Assembly (NCBI RefSeq): GCF_002211365.1
Contig: NZ_LOKZ01000003.1
Span: 150,118-214,117 of the forward strand
Source of the DNA: Rhizobium sp. R711
GTDB lineage: Bacteria > Pseudomonadota > Alphaproteobacteria > Rhizobiales > Rhizobiaceae
Length of the DNA stretch: 64,000 nt
Reading direction: 5' to 3'
Shown here piece after piece: positions 59,420 through 64,000 of the stretch (positions are counted from its first letter, which is position 1; every line of letters begins with the position of its first letter). Made by a program: the position numbers and the translations under genes. Below the pieces are notes generated by a model. It worked only from the letters and a program-made list of their open reading frames with translations, was not told the origin of the DNA and made no database searches.

Positions 59420-61069
59420 ATGACGCCCGCCGAAGAGAAACTTGCCGAACTCAACCAGCCGAGCCTGTGGTCCGGCATCAATGCCTACAGGTCCGATCCG
59501 CTGATCGTCGACCTGACTGGCACGCTGCCGCGCGGGATCCGCGACGATCTCGACAATATGGGCCGGTACGTGACCTCGCCGGAGGCGCAGGAGCTGGCAC
59601 GCATGGCGAATCAGGGCACGCCGCAGCTGCGCACGCACGGTCCGCGCGGCGAGCGGCTCGATGTCGTCGAGTTCCATCCCGCCTGGCACGCACTGATGCG
59701 TCGTTCGATGTCATCGGGGCTGCATTCGTCGGTCTGGGATCCGCAGGCCGATACCGAGGCGAAAAATCAGGCCCACAAGGTCCGGGCGGCTCGCTTCTAC
59801 CTGACGGCGCAACTCGAATGCGGCCACCTTTGCCCGCTGACGATGACGAGTGCCTCGGTGGCAGCGCTCTCCGCTTCGCCTGCCGTGCAGAAGGACTGGG
59901 CGCCGAAAATCCTGTCGCGCAAATACGATTCCACCAACAAGCCGGCCATGCAGAAGTCCGCCGTGACGATCGGCATGGGCATGACCGAGAAGCAGGGCGG
60001 CACGGACGTTCGCGCCAACAAGACGACGGCCGAAAAGGTCAGCGAAGGCATCTATCGCCTGTCCGGTCACAAGTGGTTCATGTCGGCGCCGATGAGCGAT
60101 GCCTTCGTGATGCTGGCACAAACGAAGGATGGGATGGGTTGCTTCCTCGTTCCACGGCTCCTGGAAGATGGTTCGGCAAACGGCCTGCACTTCCAGCGCC
60201 TGAAGGACAAGGTCGGCAACCGCTCCAATGCCTCGTCCGAAGTCGAGTTCAACGATACCTTCGGCTTCCTGCTCGGCACGCCGGATGGCGGTATCCGCAC
60301 GATTCTCGACATGGTGACATTGACGCGCCTCGACTGCGCGCTGGCCTCCTCCGGCATCATACGTGCCTCGCTCGCTGAGGCCGTACATCATACCCGCGGA
60401 CGCAGCGTCTTCGGCAAGATGTTGGTGAGCCAGCCGATCATGACGCGTGTCTTGGCCGATATGGCGCTCGATGTGGCGGCCGCGACAGCGCTGTCCTTCC
60501 GCCTTGCCGATGCGTTCGACCGGGCGCGCGGCAGTGCCGAAGAGGCGGCCTACGCCCGCGTCATGACGCCGGTTGCAAAATACTGGTGCTGCAAGATCGC
60601 GCCGTCACTGATCTACGAGGCGATGGAGTGCATCGGCGGCAGTGGCTACATCGAGGAACGTCCGATCGCCCGCCACTACCGCGAAGCGCCTGTTAACGCG
60701 ATCTGGGAAGGCTCGGGCAACGTCATGGCGCTCGATGTGCTGCGCATCCTCGATCGCGGCAAGGACCTCTTCGAGACGGTGTTTGCCGGGCTCGCGCGTG
60801 ATCTCGGGCCTGCAGGCAAGAAGACAATCGACGTGCTGCGCGCCGCCATGGCGCTTTGCGAGCGGGACGAAGGTGCTGCGCGTCTGCTGGTCGAACAACT
60901 GGCACTCGCCGCCGGTGCCGCCGAACTCTATCGCCTGGGCGCAGGGCGGATCGCCGACGCCTTCATCGAGACCCGTCTGGCGGGCGGCTGGCGTTCCACC
61001 TATGGCATGCTGGATTCGCGCTTCGACGCCAGCTACATCGTCGATCTGCTCTATCCGCCAGCAAGCTGA
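59420..61069 (+). CDS. aidB: AidB-like acyl-CoA dehydrogenase family flavoprotein
   Basis: A 549-residue flavoprotein of the AidB branch of the acyl-CoA dehydrogenase family. The AidB-type features are the long N-terminal domain (LWSGINAYRSDPLIVDL), TIGMGMTEKQGGTDVRANKT near residues 192-211, GHKWFMSAPMSDAF near 227-240, and MECIGGSGYIEERPIARHYR near 409-428. E. coli AidB is induced by alkylation damage and binds DNA, but many relatives are uncharacterised dehydrogenases. No Ada box or ada gene is nearby. A GNAT gene overlaps its stop. A poor ribosome binding site precedes the ATG. Confidence 0.88.
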   Translation: MTPAEEKLAELNQPSLWSGINAYRSDPLIVDLTGTLPRGIRDDLDNMGRYVTSPEAQELARMANQGTPQLRTHGPRGERLDVVEFHPAWHALMRRSMSSGLHSSVWDPQADTEAKNQAHKVRAARFYLTAQLECGHLCPLTMTSASVAALSASPAVQKDWAPKILSRKYDSTNKPAMQKSAVTIGMGMTEKQGGTDVRANKTTAEKVSEGIYRLSGHKWFMSAPMSDAFVMLAQTKDGMGCFLVPRLLEDGSANGLHFQRLKDKVGNRSNASSEVEFNDTFGFLLGTPDGGIRTILDMVTLTRLDCALASSGIIRASLAEAVHHTRGRSVFGKMLVSQPIMTRVLADMALDVAAATALSFRLADAFDRARGSAEEAAYARVMTPVAKYWCCKIAPSLIYEAMECIGGSGYIEERPIARHYREAPVNAIWEGSGNVMALDVLRILDRGKDLFETVFAGLARDLGPAGKKTIDVLRAAMALCERDEGAARLLVEQLALAAGAAELYRLGAGRIADAFIETRLAGGWRSTYGMLDSRFDASYIVDLLYPPAS

Positions 61070-61686
61070 TGACTGTACTGCGCCCCGTCCATGCCGATGA
61101 TCTCGAACAGATCTATCGAATCTCGCGGGTGACGGGCGATGCTGGCCGCGATGCGTCCGAGCTGCATCGCGACGGCAAGCTGATCGGCCATGTCTACTCA
61201 GCGCCTTACGTCTCGCTCTGTCCCGAAACGGCTTTCGTGGCAGAAGATTCGCAAGGCGTTGCCGGCTACATTGTCGGCGCCTTCGACACGGCCGCGTTCG
61301 AGGAGCGCCTCGAACGCGAGTGGTGGCCTTCGCTTCGTAAGATCTATACCAACCCGCAGGGAGATCCTTCCAGTTGGAACGCGGATGAGAAGTACGCCGC
61401 GTCAATCCATCACCCGTCTTACGTACCTGCCGCGATCGTCGAAACCTTTCCCGCCCATATTCACATGAACCTTCTGCCGCGCCTTCAAGGGCAGGGGGTG
61501 GGCACCGCGCTTCTTGACAGATGGTTGAAGAATGCCCGAGAGGCTGGCGTTACAGCAGTCCATCTCGGCGCCAGCCCCGATAACCATGGCGCACTGCGCT
61601 TCTGGGGTTCCCGTGGGTTTGTCCGCCTCGAACCTCCCTTGGTGGATGCTTCCGATCCGACTGCGTGGTTTGGGCAGAAGCTCTAG
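61069..61686 (+). CDS. GNAT-family N-acetyltransferase
   Basis: A 205-residue acetyltransferase. It begins MTVLRPVHADDLEQIYRISR, has AFVAEDSQGVAGYIVGAF as beta strands 2-4, and the acetyl-CoA loop LLPRLQGQGVGTALLDRWL near residues 138-156, then the ASPDNHGALRFWGSRGFVRL ending typical of GNATs (resembling O-GlcNAcase-associated GNATs). ATG at 61069 overlaps the stop of the AidB-like gene (TGATG), so the two are translationally coupled and may share a pathway. The acceptor is unknown. Confidence 0.86.
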   Translation: MTVLRPVHADDLEQIYRISRVTGDAGRDASELHRDGKLIGHVYSAPYVSLCPETAFVAEDSQGVAGYIVGAFDTAAFEERLEREWWPSLRKIYTNPQGDPSSWNADEKYAASIHHPSYVPAAIVETFPAHIHMNLLPRLQGQGVGTALLDRWLKNAREAGVTAVHLGASPDNHGALRFWGSRGFVRLEPPLVDASDPTAWFGQKL

Positions 61687-61829
61687 CTGCAATCAAGTCA
61701 CCAAACGGTGACGCGCCCTTGCTATCGGCGCCTTTGGCAGGCTGTCCACAATCTTTCAAAGGCTTGTCCGTTGCCGGTGGTGGGTGAGGTTGCTACTCAC
61801 CGCAAAGTGACAATTCGGACCGAATCCCA

Positions 61830-62492
61830 ATGCTCAATGATCCCATGGTGCTAGCGCCCGTTGCCGACGCAATCCGTGTCGAGCCGGAAAAGCGTATCCG
61901 AGACCGAAGCGCGACCGAGAAGGCAATCCTGAAGGCGGCCAAGTCGCTGCTAGCGGAGGAGGGGTTCCAGAATTTCGGGATCAATGCGGTTGCCCGCCGC
62001 GCCGGATGCGACAAACAGCTGATCTACCGCTACTACGGCGGCTTGAACGGTCTAGTGGAGGCGATCGGTGCCGATCTCGGCAATTGGGTTAAGGACCGCA
62101 TTCCCGAGGACACCGGCGGCATGTTCCTCCTGACCTACGGCGATCTGATGGAGCGGCTATCGCTGCTTTTCCTCGAGGCGTTGCGGGATGATCCGCTTGT
62201 TCGTCGCATTGTTGCCTGGGAGGTCTCCGAAAACACCGAGCAGGTCCGGCGACTTTCCGAGGCGCGGTCGAAGGCCTTGGCAAACTGGCTCGACCGCATG
62301 CGCGGCTCGCTGACGCCGCCGAAGGGCGTTGACGTCGTGGCCGTCAATGCGATTCTGATCGCAGCCATCCAGCATCTCGTTCTTTCCGCATCCGCCGGCG
62401 GCCAGTGCGCCGGACTGGCGCTGAAAACGTCGAAGGATTGGGAGAAGGCGGCAACCGCCTTGAAACGTATCGTTCGCGGCGTCTACGGCTGA
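61830..62492 (+). CDS. TetR/AcrR-family transcriptional regulator
   Basis: A 220-residue repressor-type regulator. The DNA-binding domain occupies residues about 22-75: ATEKAILKAAKSLLAEEGFQ then helix-turn-helix GINAVARRAGCDKQLIYRYY, the canonical TetR end. The C-terminal ligand-binding part is helical and unassigned. It is 143 bases downstream of the GNAT gene on the same strand, with no clear terminator between, so it could regulate the aidB-GNAT pair or stand alone. No operator was identified. Confidence 0.92.
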   Translation: MLNDPMVLAPVADAIRVEPEKRIRDRSATEKAILKAAKSLLAEEGFQNFGINAVARRAGCDKQLIYRYYGGLNGLVEAIGADLGNWVKDRIPEDTGGMFLLTYGDLMERLSLLFLEALRDDPLVRRIVAWEVSENTEQVRRLSEARSKALANWLDRMRGSLTPPKGVDVVAVNAILIAAIQHLVLSASAGGQCAGLALKTSKDWEKAATALKRIVRGVYG

Positions 62493-62615
62493 AACAGAGA
62501 CGGTCTTTCCACAGGTGTCCAGGCACGCGTTAACCTTAATAAATGGTTTACGTTGCGCCTTCACGGTTAAGAAGTCAGGTTGTCGGGCAGTCCAAAATGT
62601 TGGGTGTCTGGAACC

Positions 62616-62789
62616 ATGGGAACCAAAATCGCGAAAGCCGCGTTTCTTGTTGCCGCGATGATGTTTTTCGCTGTGCTTGCGCTGGATATCGCTGTGCCGG
62701 CGCTGGTTCTGGGTTCGATGGCGTTGTCAATATGGCTGGTTTCTTACGAGGGACTATCCACTCGAGGAGAACGAGAGACGACCGCATGA
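62616..62789 (+). CDS. Small two-span membrane protein
   Basis: A 57-residue hydrophobic protein: MGTKIAKAAFLVAAMMFFAV then ALDIAVPALVLGSMALSIWL, ending in a charged tail [15 protein letters not shown]. Two membrane segments are likely. Its TGA overlaps the ATG of the DUF6105 gene (ATGA), suggesting a two-gene unit. The ribosome binding site is weak, and no family is recognised. It is kept because of the overlap and membrane character. Confidence 0.55.
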   Translation: MGTKIAKAAFLVAAMMFFAVLALDIAVPALVLGSMALSIWLVSYEGLSTRGERETTA

Positions 62790-63118
62790 AGTGGTTTCTG
62801 ATCTTCTGGGCCGGTCCCATTGTCTTCTTGGCAGGATGGTACTGGCTTTCCTATTACGACATGAACTTCGGCATCTTCATGCTGAGCAGGCAGGTTCATG
62901 ACCTGACGTTCCAGATTTATGGAAAGATCCTTGGCATTCCGCCGGAAACCATTCCGCCACTGGTTGCCCGCGCGATTGCCGTCGATAGCCTCGTCGTTTT
63001 CGCAATCATAGGGTTTCGCCGACGCAAGGCAATTCACGCCTGGTGGCGTGCGCGTCACGCATCCAGGTCGTCCGATGCCGCTCTGCCGAGCAAGGAAAGT
63101 CTATCCAGCGCTCCCTGA
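62786..63118 (+). CDS. DUF6105-type membrane protein
   Basis: A 110-residue protein with an N-terminal transmembrane helix ([20 protein letters not shown]) and a second near residues 64-80 ([15 protein letters not shown]), with the segment [20 protein letters not shown] between. The pattern fits what I recall as DUF6105, a rhizobial family of unknown function. GAACGAGAGACG precedes the ATG. Its last 64 bases overlap the convergent ruvX gene, so the two 3' ends share sequence. Confidence 0.75.
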   Translation: MKWFLIFWAGPIVFLAGWYWLSYYDMNFGIFMLSRQVHDLTFQIYGKILGIPPETIPPLVARAIAVDSLVVFAIIGFRRRKAIHAWWRARHASRSSDAALPSKESLSSAP

Positions 63119-63549
63119 AGAATGAAGCTTGCCGCGGCCGAGTCGATCCGCTCGGCACGCTGCCTACGCGACACATCCATTTCCAGCAGCGCGCGCTCGG
63201 CGGCGACCGTCGACAGTCGTTCATCCCAGTAGACGAAGGGCAGATCAGTCTTCTGCTCCATGTTGCGCACGAAGGCGCGTGTTGCCTGGACACGCGGTCC
63301 GGCCGATCCGTCCATATTCATCGGCAGGCCAATAACGAAGGCCGCGACCTTTTCCCTTGCGGCGAACTCCAGCAGCGTTACCGCATCGATCGCGAATTTC
63401 TCGCGCTTGATGACCGGCCGTGGCGTCGAAAAGCGCCGTCCGAGGTCAGACATCGAAAGTCCGATCGTTTTCGTGCCGAGATCGAGACCCGCGATCGCCT
63501 GTCCCGGCTGTAGCACCGTCGCCAGTTCCTCGATCGTCAGCACCGTCAT
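63055..63549 (-). CDS. ruvX: Putative pre-16S rRNA nuclease / Holliday junction resolvase-like RuvX (YqgF)
   Basis: A 164-residue RNase H-fold nuclease. Catalytic acidic residues are seen in [16 protein letters not shown], in [18 protein letters not shown] and in [13 protein letters not shown]. YqgF matures the 5' end of 16S rRNA in E. coli and is also described as a resolvase-like protein. The N terminus is about 15 residues longer than in E. coli, [17 protein letters not shown]. It overlaps the convergent DUF6105 gene by 64 bases. The IS110 element lies upstream of its start. Confidence 0.94.
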   Translation of the reverse strand: MTVLTIEELATVLQPGQAIAGLDLGTKTIGLSMSDLGRRFSTPRPVIKREKFAIDAVTLLEFAAREKVAAFVIGLPMNMDGSAGPRVQATRAFVRNMEQKTDLPFVYWDERLSTVAAERALLEMDVSRRQRAERIDSAAASFILQGALDRLSLLGRAASDDLDA

Positions 63550-63665
63550 CGTCGTTTCATCCCGTCAAAAGAAATTGAAGCAGCGCCGCTTTTCTTTGTG
63601 GCCGCATCGGATATGTCCATAACCAGCAAAGCAGGCTTTTGCATCCCATAATAAAAGGAGGTGGC

Positions 63666-63704
63666 ATGAAAGAGGCCGCGCCCGCTGAGAGAACGGATCA
63701 CTGA
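63666..63704 (+). other. 12-codon open frame with a strong ribosome binding site
   Basis: GGAGG (63657-63661) lies 4 bases before ATG, followed by MKEAAPAERTDH and a stop. It sits between ruvX and the IS110 transposase. It may be a leader peptide of the element or the cut-off start of a gene; it could also be chance. Confidence 0.3.
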
Positions 63705-63795
63705 GATGCAGGTGATGATCGAGGGACAGTCACACTTCCAGCCTTTCGGCTTACCTTATTGGGGTTTCGCAGATCTCAACAAGGGAGTTGGAAGC

Positions 63796-64000
63796 ATGAC
63801 TGCCTCCTATGATTACCATATCGGCGTCGATTACCACAAATCTTACAGCCACCTGGTGGTACAGGACAGCGGTGGCAAGACCCTGCGCTCCGGTCGGGTG
63901 AAGAACGACCGCCAGTCGCTTGGCGGCTTTCTCGAGCGCTACCGCGAGAACAGCCACGCGGTGGTCGAGGCGACGCGCAACTGGATGGTGATGTACGACT
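63796..64000 (+). mobile_element. IS110-family transposase (3' truncated by the window)
   Basis: The first 68 codons of a transposase. MTASYDYHIGVDYHKSYSHL carries the first Asp of the DEDD catalytic domain (IGVDYHKS), and HAVVEATRNWMVM has the conserved Glu, the pattern of the IS110 family. AAGGGAG and GGAAG precede the ATG at 63796. IS110 elements insert without duplicating target sites and many lack terminal inverted repeats, so the left edge cannot be fixed; it lies somewhere in 63550-63795. It is the only clear mobile DNA in the window. Confidence 0.85.

Overview
The window is a GC-rich chromosomal segment of an alphaproteobacterium, almost certainly a member of the Rhizobiaceae (Sinorhizobium/Ensifer or Rhizobium type). 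The gene order clpX-lon-hupB, tRNA-Val/tRNA-Asp, nuoA-N, birA-rnj-mce-proS-lolCD, dnaE1, dinB, divK-pleD-rpmG, rnr-topA-dprA-plsY-pyrC-pyrB and ruvX matches, from memory, the core chromosome of Sinorhizobium meliloti. SOS boxes of the GAAC-N7-GAAC type, an NDUFS-like complex I operon and a short (type 3) ProS support this. Nearly all of it is vertically inherited housekeeping DNA. Only the right edge, which enters an IS110-type transposase, is clearly mobile.

Layout. 1-4.4 kb: end of clpX, lon and hupB, each with a strong intrinsic terminator. 4.4-7.9 kb: an FMN riboswitch ahead of a RibN-type riboflavin importer, then a Pho box ahead of a secreted phytase-like esterase. 7.9-11.7 kb: a mixed set (aldo/keto reductase, Mn cupin, methyltransferase, degenerate GGDEF protein). 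11.7-12.4 kb: tRNA-Val and two identical tRNA-Asp genes. 12.7-28.9 kb: the full 14-gene nuo operon for complex I with two extra genes of unknown function, running by stop/start overlap into birA and on to rnj, mce and a DUF1467 gene. 32.1-32.7 kb: an intergenic region with a candidate alpha-r9 small RNA on the minus strand. 32.7-41 kb: proS, lolC, lolD, two minus-strand genes, a tiny SOS-controlled hydrophobic peptide gene and dnaE1. 41-49.3 kb: L,D-transpeptidase, SOS-controlled dinB, divK-pleD cell-cycle signalling, a candidate EcpR1-like small RNA, rpmG and an MFS transporter. 49.5-59.2 kb (minus strand): DUF983, rnr, topA, a broken dprA, plsY, a dihydroorotase homologue lacking its metal ligands, and pyrB. 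59.4-64 kb: AidB-like flavoprotein, GNAT, TetR, small membrane proteins, ruvX and the IS110 transposase.

The genes fall into working groups: ATP-dependent proteolysis (ClpX, Lon), respiration (Nuo), RNA processing and decay (RNase J, RNase R), lipoprotein export (LolCD), replication and SOS mutagenesis (DnaE1, DinB), and developmental phosphorelay plus c-di-GMP (DivK, PleD). The most interesting candidate is the cassette at 37.24-37.42 kb. It has a consensus -35 element, a LexA box placed inside the promoter, a strong ribosome binding site, a 28-residue single-span hydrophobic peptide and a 9-bp hairpin. That is the layout of SOS-induced membrane peptides such as Caulobacter SidA or E. coli TisB. 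Other points worth a second look are the decayed dprA, the metal-ligand-free PyrC, the helix-hairpin-helix domain shared by NuoE and an orphan nuo-operon protein, and the two small RNA candidates.
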